Assembly: GCA_965199095.1 (NCBI GenBank)
Contig: CBDAQM010000006.1
Span: 62,001 to 126,000 of the forward strand
DNA from: LMUY01 sp965199095
GTDB lineage: Bacteria > Pseudomonadota > Alphaproteobacteria > Acetobacterales > Acetobacteraceae
Length of the DNA: 64,000 nucleotides
Reading direction: 5' to 3'
Positions 53,704 through 62,853 of this stretch are shown here, in pieces. The notes beneath the pieces were generated by a model. The model was not told where the DNA came from and ran no database searches. It was given only the letters and a program-made list of their open reading frames with translations. The first letter of the stretch is position 1; each line of letters begins with the position of its first letter. A program made the translations under genes and the position numbers.

Positions 53704-56067
53704 TCAATCGTCTCCGTGTAGCGAGTTCGTGGGGTGCAAGGCGATGGTGGCGCCGCGGCTGCCGGCATCCGCCGGCAGGGTGATGCTGCGGCCATCCCGC
53801 CATCGCTGCAGCATGTCGCGGAAATGCGGGCTGAGCGGATTGCCGGACTGCCCGGGCGCCGCGATGAAGCGGCTGCGGTCCAGCTCGGCCAGGTCATACA
53901 CGCCGCGGTAGCTGGGGCCCTGCACCGCATCCAGCCGCGCGCCGGCGGCGGCGCCCACGAAGATGGTCGCGTCGTCGCCCGGCTGCGGGATGCGGCTGGT
54001 GAGCAGCGGCAGCACCGGGTCGGCGAAGGTCGCGATATGCACGTCGCCCCAGCGCCAAGCGGACGGATCGGGCCCCAGCCGGGCTGCCAGCGGCGGCATC
54101 GCCTCGGCCAAGGCCTGGTCCAGCAGGGGGCCGCAATCGCCGCCGCACCAGGACGCACCTTCGGGGCTGAGCACCCAGGCGGTGAAATCGAGCCGCGGGT
54201 GCGGCGCTGTGGCGGGGATGGCGTGGCGCGCCAGCACCAGGGCCTGGAAGCGCTGGAGCCAGGCGTTGAAGACGACCGGCTGCGGCAGGTCCATGGCCAT
54301 CCGTCCATCCCAGTCCAGCAGCAGGGCGGCCGCGTGGCCCGCGAGGTCATCATGCCGGGGCCGCGAGAGCAGGATAGGCAACAGACGCTGCGCGAAGCTG
54401 CTGGTCACGTCCACTTGCATGCCGGCCATATCCGCTAAAGACAGCTTGCCCTCGCCCAGAAGCTGTCGCACCCGCCGCGCCCGCCACCCGCCGAAGAAGT
54501 CGTGGCCCATGAAGACGGGGAAGTCAGGCGGCGCCGTCCGCTCGTTGGTGTTGACCAGGTGTCCGCTGGCGGGCGCCACGATGTGGGGCAGGGCCTCGCC
54601 GCTGGCCCAGCCGATCCAGTCATGCGCCCCATCCGCCCCTGGCTGCGGCCATTCCCCGTCGCCAGCCCGGCGGATGGGAATGCGGCCGGTGGTGAACTGG
54701 CCAATGCCGGCCGGGTCCGCAACGAGCAGGTTCTGGATGGGCGAGGTGATCAGCGGCGCCGCCCGGCCGGCCTCGGCGACGGTGGCGGCGCGGTTCAGTG
54801 CCAGCAGGCCGGTCGCGGCGTCGTCGCCCGGCGCCAAATTGGCCATCTCCGCGGCGAACACCGTGCCGTCGGGGGCGTGCGCCAGGCCCGGTATGTCGCT
54901 GACCACCGGGCCATGCCGGGTCTCGCGCACCACCAAATCCTCCCCAGGGGCGTCGCGGACCGCGATGTGCTCGGTGCGGGTGGTGAAGGCCGCCGGGCCG
55001 TCCGGCGTGGCGTAGCGGCCATCGGGCAGCGCGGTCTCCACGAACACGTCCTGCGTGTCGGCGCCGGTGGTGGTGAAGGTCCAGGCGATGTGTCCGTTAC
55101 GGCCGATCACCAGGAACGGGACACCGGGGGCGAAGGCGCCGGCCAGGACGCCATCCGGCGTGTCGACGCGCGCCAAGTACCAGATGCCCGGCGTGCTGTA
55201 GCCCAGATGCGGGTCGCCCGCCAGCAGCGGCGCGCCGGTGGTGCTATGCGCCCCATCCACCGCCCATTCGTTGGACGCGTTGTCCGGCTGCGTGAACGGC
55301 GCGGGAAAGCGCGGCATGAACGCGTCGACCGCGCCAGCCAGCCCGGCAAACCGCGGCAGGGCCAGGCCAGCGCTCGGCCCCGGCGTGTTATCCTGCGGCG
55401 GCCAAAGCTGGTCGATCTCGCTGGGCGGCGTCGTCGCGGCGAGGGCCAGGCGGCCCAGCTCAGAGCGCCAATTGCCCGAAAGATAGACGCCCATGGTCTT
55501 GCCCCAGAGCAGGCTGTCCACCGGCGTCCACGGCGCCGGCCGGCCCAGCACGGCGAACTGCACGGCGCTCCAGCGCCCATGCGCGGCCAGATAGGCGTTC
55601 ACCCCCCGCGAATACGCCTGCAGCATGGCCAGCGTGGCGGCCGGCATGGTGGCGAGTTCGGCCTCTGCCTGGTGGCGCAGGCCGAGGATGCGCATCATCC
55701 GGTCCAAGGGCAGCGCCGCCGCGCCTGCAAGCTCGGAGACGCGGCCGGAGGCAGCGCGCCGCATCAGCTCCATCTGGAACAGCCGGTCCCGCGCATGGAC
55801 GAAGCCCAGCGCCGCCGCGCCGTCCTCGGCCGTGGCGGCATGGATATGCGGGACGCCGTCCGCGTCGAACGCGATGGCCACCGGGGCGGACAGGCCCGGG
55901 ATGTCGGCGGCTTCATGCTCCGCCGGCAGGCACAGGAACAGCGCCCCGGCAACGGCGGACATCGCCAACAGCACGAGGGCCACAAGGACGCCGCCGATCC
56001 GGCGGAGCAGGCGGAACACCCGTGTCGCGCCGCCTGGCCGGGCGCGTGCGCTCGCGAGACGGGTCAC
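53704..56067 (-). CDS. Penicillin-acylase family (Ntn-hydrolase) protein
   Basis: 787-aa autoprocessed hydrolase of amide bonds. A membrane anchor or signal segment (about 24-46) is followed by the alpha chain, a linker, and the beta chain whose first residue is the Ser nucleophile, Ser265, in DNASNEWAVDGAHSTTGAPL. LAGDPHLGYSTPGIWYL follows as in the family. Members cleave beta-lactam side chains or acyl-homoserine lactones; substrate not predictable. GTG start overlaps the stop of the GGT-like gene (GTGA). Likely located in the periplasm. Confidence 0.9.
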   Translation of the reverse strand: MTRLASARARPGGATRVFRLLRRIGGVLVALVLLAMSAVAGALFLCLPAEHEAADIPGLSAPVAIAFDADGVPHIHAATAEDGAAALGFVHARDRLFQMELMRRAASGRVSELAGAAALPLDRMMRILGLRHQAEAELATMPAATLAMLQAYSRGVNAYLAAHGRWSAVQFAVLGRPAPWTPVDSLLWGKTMGVYLSGNWRSELGRLALAATTPPSEIDQLWPPQDNTPGPSAGLALPRFAGLAGAVDAFMPRFPAPFTQPDNASNEWAVDGAHSTTGAPLLAGDPHLGYSTPGIWYLARVDTPDGVLAGAFAPGVPFLVIGRNGHIAWTFTTTGADTQDVFVETALPDGRYATPDGPAAFTTRTEHIAVRDAPGEDLVVRETRHGPVVSDIPGLAHAPDGTVFAAEMANLAPGDDAATGLLALNRAATVAEAGRAAPLITSPIQNLLVADPAGIGQFTTGRIPIRRAGDGEWPQPGADGAHDWIGWASGEALPHIVAPASGHLVNTNERTAPPDFPVFMGHDFFGGWRARRVRQLLGEGKLSLADMAGMQVDVTSSFAQRLLPILLSRPRHDDLAGHAAALLLDWDGRMAMDLPQPVVFNAWLQRFQALVLARHAIPATAPHPRLDFTAWVLSPEGASWCGGDCGPLLDQALAEAMPPLAARLGPDPSAWRWGDVHIATFADPVLPLLTSRIPQPGDDATIFVGAAAGARLDAVQGPSYRGVYDLAELDRSRFIAAPGQSGNPLSPHFRDMLQRWRDGRSITLPADAGSRGATIALHPTNSLHGDD

Positions 56068-57722
56068 GGGGCCGCCACGGCGCCGTCCCGCCGCTTGTCT
56101 GCCACGCCCACCAGGGCCGGCTGCACCACGATGGCGGCGGTGCCGGACTCCATCGGATGCTGGGTCACACGCTGACCCCGCGCTTCCAGGGCCGTGACGA
56201 TTGCCGGCGACTCCACCTCCGCGCCCGCGGCCACCCCGGCCACGTGGGGCAGCGCCACCGCATTGGCGGGTGGCAGCGCCCAATCCACCAGGCCTGCCAC
56301 GCCTTGCACCACGTAAGCCGGGATTTTCGCGCCGCCCGTGCTTCCCAGCACCGCCACCAGGCCGCCCTTCTGGTCCAGGATGAAGGCCGGAGTCATCGAT
56401 GTGGCCGGCCGCTTGCCGGGCTGGATGCGATTGGCCACTGGCCGCCCGTCCAACTCCGGCCGGGACGCAAAATCGGCCATGGCGGCGTTGAGCAGGAAGC
56501 CCCGCACCATCAGGTGCGATCCGAAGGTCCCGCCGAGAGAGCTGGTAAGGCACACGGCATCGCCCGCAGCGTCGACCACGGCGATGGTGCTGGTGCCATG
56601 GTCCGCCTGTGGCAGCGCGGCCGCAGGCGGGGCGCCGGCGCCTAGCCAGGCCGGATTGCCGGCACGCGGCACATCGACGGCATGGTCGAGGTCGATGCCC
56701 TGCGCCCGCACGGTGAGGTAGTCGGACGCCAGCAACCCTGCCACGGGCACGTGCGCGAAATCCGGATCGGCCAAATAGCGGCCGCGATCGGCCAGCGCCA
56801 GCCGTTCCGCCTCGATCAGCAACTGTGCGGCGTCCGCGCCAGTGGGATCCAGCGCGCTGAGGTCGAAATGCGTCAGCAATCCCAGGGCTTCCAACACTTC
56901 CGGCCCGGCGGCCGGCGGTGCGGCGACGCAAACCTGCCGGTCGCGGTACGGCAGGCAGACCGGGCTGCGCTTCCGCGCCACATAGGCCGCCAGGTCATCC
57001 GTGGTCAGCAATCCGGGCTGGCTGTCCCCCCGCACGGTGGTGGCGATGTCCGCCGCGACCGGGCCGTGCAGCAGCGCGGCGGCGCCGCCCGTGGCGATCA
57101 ACCGCAGCGTCTGCCCCAACACCGGGTTGACCATGGTGGCCCCGGCGGCGAGCTGCGCCCCATCCGAACTGAAGAAGGTCGCGCGCGCCGCAGGGGAGCG
57201 GCGCAGGCGGTCGGCATGGGCGGCGATGGCGGCGGCAAGGCCCGGCGACACGGGCACGCCCGCCTCTGCGCCGCGGATCGCGGGCGCCAGCAAATCGGCC
57301 CATGGGAGGTGGCCGCGCTCGCGATACAGCGCCTCCAGCACGGCGAGGGTGCCGGGAACCCCGACCGCAAGGCCGCCGGTGGCGGGCCGGGTGGCGCCGT
57401 CGGGGGCGAGGAACAGGGCCGGTGTGGCGCCGGCGGGCGCCGTCTCCCGCCCGTCCCAATTCGTCACCTCATGGGTGGCGCCGTTGAAGTGCAACAGCAC
57501 GGAGCCGCCGCCGAGTCCGGAGAGCTGCGGTTCCACCACCGACAGCATCATCTGGGCGGCGATCACCGCGTCGGCCGCGCTGCCGCCGGCGTGCAAGATC
57601 TGCTGGGCGGCGTTGGCGGCCAGCGGATTCGGCGCGACGGCCACGCCGCGCGGTGCTTCCTCAGCCGCCACGCCACGGCTGGCGGCGAGGATCAACAGCA
57701 GGATGGCTCGGCGGTGGCGCAT
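56064..57722 (-). CDS. Gamma-glutamyltransferase family (Ntn-hydrolase) protein
   Basis: 552-aa periplasmic protein with a signal peptide (AILLLILAASRGVAA). GSAADAVIAAQMMLSVVEPQ and SGLGGGSVLLHFNG are GGT family. The processing and nucleophile region reads DHGTSTIAVVD at 374-384 instead of the textbook TTH pattern, so the nucleophile is either Thr377 or Ser378. The small-subunit part (SSLGGTFGSHLMVRGFLLN, GSTGGAKIP) is intact. SD AAGGAGAT precedes the ATG. Probably acts on gamma-glutamyl peptides such as glutathione, or a related amide. Confidence 0.88.
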   Translation of the reverse strand: MRHRRAILLLILAASRGVAAEEAPRGVAVAPNPLAANAAQQILHAGGSAADAVIAAQMMLSVVEPQLSGLGGGSVLLHFNGATHEVTNWDGRETAPAGATPALFLAPDGATRPATGGLAVGVPGTLAVLEALYRERGHLPWADLLAPAIRGAEAGVPVSPGLAAAIAAHADRLRRSPAARATFFSSDGAQLAAGATMVNPVLGQTLRLIATGGAAALLHGPVAADIATTVRGDSQPGLLTTDDLAAYVARKRSPVCLPYRDRQVCVAAPPAAGPEVLEALGLLTHFDLSALDPTGADAAQLLIEAERLALADRGRYLADPDFAHVPVAGLLASDYLTVRAQGIDLDHAVDVPRAGNPAWLGAGAPPAAALPQADHGTSTIAVVDAAGDAVCLTSSLGGTFGSHLMVRGFLLNAAMADFASRPELDGRPVANRIQPGKRPATSMTPAFILDQKGGLVAVLGSTGGAKIPAYVVQGVAGLVDWALPPANAVALPHVAGVAAGAEVESPAIVTALEARGQRVTQHPMESGTAAIVVQPALVGVADKRRDGAVAAP

Positions 57723-57785
57723 GGCGGCGTATCTCCTTGCGACGCCGCTGTTGCCAGCCACCCCGCGCGGCGGGAAATTGCCGTC

Positions 57786-58160
57786 ATGACCCTCAGGAGG
57801 CAAGCGCGGGGCGCCGCGGCGCACGCGCTGGGCGTGGCGGCGGAGGCGGCGGCGTGCGCGGCGCTGGTGGCGGATGGCTGGGTCATCCGCGCCCGGCGCC
57901 TGCGCACCGCGGCGGGCGAGATCGATTTGGCCGCGGAACGCGACGGGCTCCTGGCGCTGGTGGAGGTGAAGGCTCGCCCGAGCCTGGCGGACGCGGCCGT
58001 CGCCGTCAGCGCCCGGCAGCGCAGCCGCCTGCTGGACGCCGCGGCCATCGTGTTGGCCGAGCATCCGGAGTGGGGCGTCGCCGGGACGCGGTTCGACGTG
58101 ATGCTGGTGGATGCGGCGGGCCATGTCCGCCGCGTGGCCGATGCGTTCCGGCTGGAGTAG
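57786..58160 (+). CDS. yraN: YraN/UPF0102 family protein
   Basis: 124-aa protein with an endonuclease-like PD-(D/E)XK fold; the role of the family is not established. Family motifs: ALGVAAEAAACAALVADGW, ARRLRTAAGEIDLAAERDG and LLALVEVKARPSLADAAVAV; the Asp and Glu-x-Lys of the fold are visible. Begins at ATG 57786; a much longer frame upstream lies antisense to the GGT-like gene. Divergent from the GGT-like gene. Confidence 0.88.
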   Translation: MTLRRQARGAAAHALGVAAEAAACAALVADGWVIRARRLRTAAGEIDLAAERDGLLALVEVKARPSLADAAVAVSARQRSRLLDAAAIVLAEHPEWGVAGTRFDVMLVDAAGHVRRVADAFRLE

Positions 58161-58230
58161 GCGCTGACCTGTTGGCGGCGTGGCCGGTGGCGAGTAGGGT
58201 CCGCCTCCCTTGCCAACCGGAACCCGTGCG

Positions 58231-59547
58231 ATGCGCCTGACCCGCTCCCTGCTGCCCACGCTGAAGGAAACGCCCGCCGAGGCGCAGATCGCGTCCCACC
58301 GCCTGATGCTGCGCGCCGGGCTGGTGCGGCAGACCGCGGCTGGCATCTACGCGTGGCTGCCCGCCGGGCTGCGGGTGCTGCGCAACATCGGCCAGGTGGT
58401 GCGGGAGGAGCAGGACGCGATCGGCTGCCAGGAGGTGCTGATGCCGACGCTGCAATCGGCCGAGCTGTGGCGGCAATCCGGCCGCTACGACGCCTACGGG
58501 CCGGAGATGCTGCGCATCCGCGACCGGCACGAACGCGACCTGCTGTACGGACCCACCAACGAGGAGATGATCACCGACCTGGTGCGCCAGTCGGTGAAGT
58601 CCTACCGCGACCTGCCGCAGATGCTGTACCATATCCAATGGAAGTTCCGCGACGAGATGCGGCCCCGCTTCGGCGTGATGCGCGGGCGCGAGTTCCTGAT
58701 GAAGGACGCGTACAGCTTCGACGTCGACTATGCCGGCGCGGTGCTGAGCTACCGCCGCATGATGCTGGCCTATATGCGTACGTTCCAGCGCCTGGGCGTG
58801 AAGGCGATCCCGATGGTGGCTGATACCGGCCCGATCGGCGGCGATTTGAGCCACGAATTCATCATCCTGGCGCCGACCGGGGAAAGCGGGGTGTTCTTCG
58901 ACGCCGGGTTCGAGGAGATCGATTGGCTGAACGCCGATTTCGACGCGGCGAAGCCGGAGGATCTGGACCGGTTCTTCAGCCTGATGACCAGCCTCTACGC
59001 CGCCACCGATGAGAAGCATGACGAAGCGGCCTGGGCCAAGGTGCCGGCCGAGCGGCGCCGCGAGGGCAGGGGCATCGAAGTCGGGCATATTTTCTATTTC
59101 GGCCGCAAATACAGCGAGCCGATGGGCATGACCGTGACCGGCGCAGATGGTAGCCCGGTGGTGCCGGAGATGGGCAGCTACGGCATCGGCGTCTCCCGCC
59201 TGGTGGGCGCCGTGATCGAGGCCAGCCATGACGAGGCGGGCATCATCTGGCCGGACAGCATCGCCCCGTTCCGCGCCGCCATCCTCAACCTCAAGCAGGG
59301 GGACGCGGCGACGGGGGCGATCTGCGAGGCGCTGTATGCGCGGCTGGGGGCCGACGCGCTGTACGACGACCGCGAGGAGCGCGCTGGCGTGAAGTTCGCC
59401 GATGCGGATTTGATGGGGCATCCCTGGCAGTTCGTGGTCGGGCCGCGCGGGGCCGCGAACAACCGGGTCGAGCTGAAGCGGCGGGCTGGCGGGGAGCGGG
59501 TGGAGTTGTCGATCGAGGATGCGCTGGCACGGGTGCTCGGGGCGTGA
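58231..59547 (+). CDS. proS: Prolyl-tRNA synthetase, short alphaproteobacterial form
   Basis: Charges tRNA-Pro. 438 aa, without the roughly 180-residue editing (INS) domain of E. coli ProRS, as usual in alphaproteobacteria and mitochondria. Catalytic motifs include QEVLMPTLQSAELW, FRDEMRPRFGVMRGREFLMK, and MGSYGIGVSRLVGAVIE; the C-terminal anticodon-binding domain begins near residue 340. Start at ATG 58231. Followed by a terminator formed by repeat copy D. Confidence 0.96.
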   Translation: MRLTRSLLPTLKETPAEAQIASHRLMLRAGLVRQTAAGIYAWLPAGLRVLRNIGQVVREEQDAIGCQEVLMPTLQSAELWRQSGRYDAYGPEMLRIRDRHERDLLYGPTNEEMITDLVRQSVKSYRDLPQMLYHIQWKFRDEMRPRFGVMRGREFLMKDAYSFDVDYAGAVLSYRRMMLAYMRTFQRLGVKAIPMVADTGPIGGDLSHEFIILAPTGESGVFFDAGFEEIDWLNADFDAAKPEDLDRFFSLMTSLYAATDEKHDEAAWAKVPAERRREGRGIEVGHIFYFGRKYSEPMGMTVTGADGSPVVPEMGSYGIGVSRLVGAVIEASHDEAGIIWPDSIAPFRAAILNLKQGDAATGAICEALYARLGADALYDDREERAGVKFADADLMGHPWQFVVGPRGAANNRVELKRRAGGERVELSIEDALARVLGA

Positions 59548-59551
59548 GGCG

Positions 59552-59655
59552 CCCTCACCCAACCCTCTCCCAGAGGGAGAGGGCTTTTTACGTCTCGTCT
59601 CTCGGGGAGAGAACTTTCTGCTCCCTCTCCCTATGGGAGAGGGCCGGGGTGAGGG
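59552..59655. repeat. Palindromic intergenic repeat, copy D (inverted pair)
   Basis: Two units face each other: plus unit CCCTCACCCAA then CCCTCTCCC-AGA-GGGAGAGGG (59552-59583), and minus unit with stem 59623-59631/59635-59643 followed by CCGGGGTGAGGG. Spacer about 40 bp. Same family as copies A, B and C. Fills the proS-lolC gap. Confidence 0.85.
59563..59589 (+). terminator. Rho-independent terminator of proS
   Basis: Nine-bp stem CCCTCTCCC/GGGAGAGGG with a three-base loop is followed by CTTTTTA, 16 bp after the proS stop. Formed by the plus unit of repeat copy D. Confidence 0.8.
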
Positions 59656-59690
59656 CATGCCGCGCCATCACCCACCAAGGACGCCCCTAA

Positions 59691-60941
59691 GTGTTCAACG
59701 CCTTCGAACGCGCCGTCGCCGGCCGCTATTTGCGCGCCCGGCGCGGTGAGCGCTTCGTGTCCGTCATCGCCGGGTTCAGCCTGGGTGGCATCGCGCTGGG
59801 CGTGGCGACGCTGATTATCGTCATGTCGGTCATGGGCGGCTTCAAGACCGACCTGCTCAACCGCATCCTCGGGTTCAACGGCCATCTCGGCGTCTATGGC
59901 GCCGGGCAGCCTCTGACCAATTTCGATGCCGACGTGGCGAAAATCCGCACCGTTCCCGGCGTGACCTCCGCGATCCCCGTGGTGGACGGCCAGGTGCTGT
60001 TGACCGATGACCGCGGCAACAACACCGGCGGCTACGTGCGCGGCATCCGCCAGTCCGATCTGATGAGCCTGCACGCGGTGAGCGATCACATCCTGGAAGG
60101 CTCCCTGGCGCAGTTCAAGGCGCCGGACGCCATCGCGGTCGGCATCACTTTGGCGAACCGCTTCGGCCTCACGGTCGGCAGCAAGATCACGCTGGTGTCG
60201 CCCCAGGGTGCGGCCACCGCATTCGGCACCATCCCGCGCGTGCGCGCCTACACCGTGGCTGCGGTGTTCCAGGTGGGGATGAACGAATACGACAGCGGCT
60301 ACGTGTTCCTGCCGCTGGAGTCAGCCCAAATCTTCTTCCAGCAGCCGAACCAGGCCACGCAGATTGAGGTGCGGGTGGACGATCCGGACACCTCCCGCCA
60401 GGTTGGCCAGGCGATCCTGCAGGCGCTGTCCGGCCAGCCGATCCGTATCCTGGACTGGCAGCAGACGGAGAACAGCTTTTTCGCCGCCGTGCAGGTGGAG
60501 CAGAACGTGATGTTCCTGATCCTGACGCTGATCATCCTGGTGGCGGCGTTCAACGTCGTCAGCTCGCTGATCATGATGGTGAAGGACAAGACGCGGGACA
60601 TCGCCGTGCTTCGCACCATCGGCGCCGGGCGCGGATCCGTGCTTCGGATTTTCCTTATGGTCGGGGCGTCCGTGGGCGTCACCGGCACGGTCGTCGGCAC
60701 CATCCTGGGCGTGGTGTTCTGCCTGAACATCGAGCGTATCCAGGGATGGGTGGAGGCGGCGACCGGGCAGACAGTGTTCGACCCGACCGTGTACTACCTC
60801 GCACACCTGCCGGCAAAATTGGACTGGCATGAGGTGGTGCAGATCATCGTCATGGCCCTGGTGCTGTCGCTGCTGGCGACGCTGTACCCCTCCTGGCGCG
60901 CGGCGCGGACCGACCCGGTGGAAGCGCTGCGCAATGTCTGA
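59691..60941 (+). CDS. Lipoprotein-releasing ABC transporter permease LolC/LolE
   Basis: Inner-membrane component that extracts lipoproteins for transfer to LolA; 416 aa with the four-helix topology: first helix after residue 20 (SVIAGFSLGGIALGVATLII), a large periplasmic domain, then three helices near the C-terminus (VMFLILTLIILVAAFNVVSS). The start is GTG at 59691. It overlaps lolD by 8 bp. Like many alphaproteobacteria it appears to use one LolC/E-type permease in this locus. Confidence 0.93.
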   Translation: MFNAFERAVAGRYLRARRGERFVSVIAGFSLGGIALGVATLIIVMSVMGGFKTDLLNRILGFNGHLGVYGAGQPLTNFDADVAKIRTVPGVTSAIPVVDGQVLLTDDRGNNTGGYVRGIRQSDLMSLHAVSDHILEGSLAQFKAPDAIAVGITLANRFGLTVGSKITLVSPQGAATAFGTIPRVRAYTVAAVFQVGMNEYDSGYVFLPLESAQIFFQQPNQATQIEVRVDDPDTSRQVGQAILQALSGQPIRILDWQQTENSFFAAVQVEQNVMFLILTLIILVAAFNVVSSLIMMVKDKTRDIAVLRTIGAGRGSVLRIFLMVGASVGVTGTVVGTILGVVFCLNIERIQGWVEAATGQTVFDPTVYYLAHLPAKLDWHEVVQIIVMALVLSLLATLYPSWRAARTDPVEALRNV

Positions 60942-61611
60942 CCCGCTGGAGTTGCGGGCGGTCGGCCGGACCTATCATACGGGCGACGCCACGCTCCAGG
61001 TGCTGCACGGCGCGAACCTGACCCTGCAGCCCGGCGAAATCGTGGCGCTGGTGGCGCCCTCCGGCACCGGCAAATCGACGCTGTTGCACCTGGCCGGCCT
61101 GCTGGAGCGGCCGGATAGCGGCGCGGTGTTCGTGGATGGCCGCGATGCCGGCGCGCTGCCGGACCCGGCGCGCACGGCGATCCGTCGCGACGCGATCGGC
61201 TTCGTCTATCAGTTCCACCATCTGCTCGGTGAGTTCACCGCGCTGGAGAACGTGGTGCTGCCGCAGATGATCGCCGGCAAGCGGCGGCGCGACGCGGAGA
61301 CCCGGGGACGGGAGTTGCTGGGCGCACTCGGGCTTGGCGCCCGCACCGGGCATCTGCCGGGCAAGCTGTCGGGCGGCGAGCAGCAGCGGGTGGCGATCGC
61401 GCGGGCACTGGCCAACGCACCGCGCGTGCTGCTGGCCGACGAGCCGACTGGTAACCTCGACGTCGGCACCTCCGGCGTGGTGTTCGACGCGCTGCTGGCG
61501 GCGGTGCGCGGGCAGGGCGTCGCCGCGCTGATCGCCACGCACAACCCGGACCTGGCTGCCCGGATGGACCGCCGCGTCACGCTGCGCGATGGGGAGGTCG
61601 TGCCAGCCTAA
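60934..61611 (+). CDS. lolD: Lipoprotein-releasing ABC transporter ATPase LolD
   Basis: ATPase of the Lol system, 225 aa. Walker A APSGTGKSTLLHLAGLLERP, signature LSGGEQQRVAIARALANAP and Walker B VLLADEPTGNLDVG are complete. The FHHLLGEFTALENVVLPQMI loop is typical of LolD. Overlaps the permease gene. Convergent with the Uma2 gene, with a 4-bp overlap of the ends. Confidence 0.96.
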   Translation: MSDPLELRAVGRTYHTGDATLQVLHGANLTLQPGEIVALVAPSGTGKSTLLHLAGLLERPDSGAVFVDGRDAGALPDPARTAIRRDAIGFVYQFHHLLGEFTALENVVLPQMIAGKRRRDAETRGRELLGALGLGARTGHLPGKLSGGEQQRVAIARALANAPRVLLADEPTGNLDVGTSGVVFDALLAAVRGQGVAALIATHNPDLAARMDRRVTLRDGEVVPA

Positions 61612-62168
61612 TCGTCGGGGAAGAGCGAGGCGACGTCCACGGACAGCCCGGGTGGATCCAGCCGCACTTCACCAGATGCCACGATCCGGCTTTGGATCGT
61701 CCGATCCGCCAGCCTTTCATGATGGATCACGATCGGGCGGTTCGTTCGGACGATCAGGTAGTGGCGCACAGATTGGAGGCGGAAATAATCATCGAACTTG
61801 TCACCTGCGTCCACGCCCAGCGCTGATGGCGAGAGGACTTCGACCACGATGATCGGGTCGTCGTAGACGACCTGGTCACCCGATAATGGCTCGCCGCAGC
61901 GCACGGCGGCACCAGGTTCATAGACCGTGTGATCGTCGATGCGAACGGCCATCCCGTCGGGATACACGACGCAGCGGAGGCCACTCTGTTCAACCGCTTC
62001 CTCCAGCCGGCGAAAGACGCGGCCTTTGACCCGGGCATGCCGCGACCGCTCAGACGCCCTTGCGATGATTTCACCGTTGGCGAGTTCGTAGCGATGGCCC
62101 TCCGCCTGGTCCATCGACCATACGATGAACTCTTCGGCGGTTATTCGATGGTTCGGCAGCCGGCCCAT
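61608..62168 (-). CDS. Uma2 family endonuclease-like protein, copy 1
   Basis: 186-aa member of the Uma2 family, a PD-(D/E)XK-fold group that is greatly expanded in cyanobacteria and some other bacteria; activity unknown. ITAEEFIVWSMDQAEGHRYE at the N-terminus, VYPDGMAVRI, and DDPIIVVEVLSPSALGVDAG (active-site Asp and Glu) are the signature. ATG 62168 fits the family N-terminus; an upstream ATG (62204) is possible. Tandem with a paralogue 84 bp upstream. Confidence 0.88.
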   Translation of the reverse strand: MGRLPNHRITAEEFIVWSMDQAEGHRYELANGEIIARASERSRHARVKGRVFRRLEEAVEQSGLRCVVYPDGMAVRIDDHTVYEPGAAVRCGEPLSGDQVVYDDPIIVVEVLSPSALGVDAGDKFDDYFRLQSVRHYLIVRTNRPIVIHHERLADRTIQSRIVASGEVRLDPPGLSVDVASLFPDD

Positions 62169-62252
62169 AATAGAGAGAGTAGCACCGTGTGCCGACAACT
62201 GCATCAGTTTCCGACCGACGGGGGTGCTGCTTGGTGAGACCGGCAACGCGGA

Positions 62253-62807
62253 TCAGGCAAACAGCGACGCCACATCCAGGGTGATGCCGGGCGGATCGAG
62301 GCGGAGTTCACCCGACGCAAGGATGCGGGTCTGGATGACACCGTCTGACCGGCGTTGATGGTGGATCACCATGGGCTGCTTTGCCCGCAGGATGAGATAA
62401 TGCGCCACCGATGGCAGGCGGAAATAGTTTGCCAACTTGCTGTTCGCGTCGACGTTCGATGTGGCGGGAGACTGGATTTCGACGACGATCACGGGGTCGT
62501 CATACAGCACTGTATCGTCTGAAAGTGCCTCGCCACAACGAACCGCGGCGTCAGGTTCGTACACGGTGCTGCCGTCGATGCGGATCGCCATGCCGTCTGG
62601 GAACACGGTACAGGTGGGTGCCTCGCGCCCCGCCGCTTCTACCAGCCGACGATACACGGCGCCGTTGATCAGGGCGTGTCTGAGCCGCTCAGATGCCATG
62701 GCGACGACGGCGCCGTCGTCGAGTTCATAGCGGCAGCCTTCCGGCTGAGCCATTGCCCAAGCGACATACTCCTCCGCCGTCATGCGCTGCTGCGCTGTAC
62801 TTTCCAT
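62253..62807 (-). CDS. Uma2 family endonuclease-like protein, copy 2
   Basis: 184 aa; the N-terminus MTAEEYVAWAMAQPEGCRYE, FPDGMAIRIDGSTVYEPDAA and YDDPVIVVEIQSPATSNVDA repeat the pattern of copy 1 throughout, so the pair arose by duplication. About half the residues match by eye, i.e. the duplication is not recent. Divergent from dnaE, whose start is 46 bp away. Confidence 0.88.
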   Translation of the reverse strand: MESTAQQRMTAEEYVAWAMAQPEGCRYELDDGAVVAMASERLRHALINGAVYRRLVEAAGREAPTCTVFPDGMAIRIDGSTVYEPDAAVRCGEALSDDTVLYDDPVIVVEIQSPATSNVDANSKLANYFRLPSVAHYLILRAKQPMVIHHQRRSDGVIQTRILASGELRLDPPGITLDVASLFA

Positions 62808-62853
62808 GGCCTGAACCTACCATTGGAGGAGTGAGGCGCGCTACATTTCGAGC

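Noticed and set aside
56068..56931. N-terminal extension of the penicillin-acylase frame
   Set aside because: The extra frame is an out-of-frame shadow of the GGT-family gene; the GTG at 56067 gives the family length and overlaps the upstream stop.
56682..58160. Long plus-strand open frame of about 490 codons ending in the yraN gene
   Set aside because: Everything upstream of 57786 lies antisense to the well-supported GGT-family gene and has Arg/Gly/His-rich shadow composition. Only the last 124 codons (YraN) are real.
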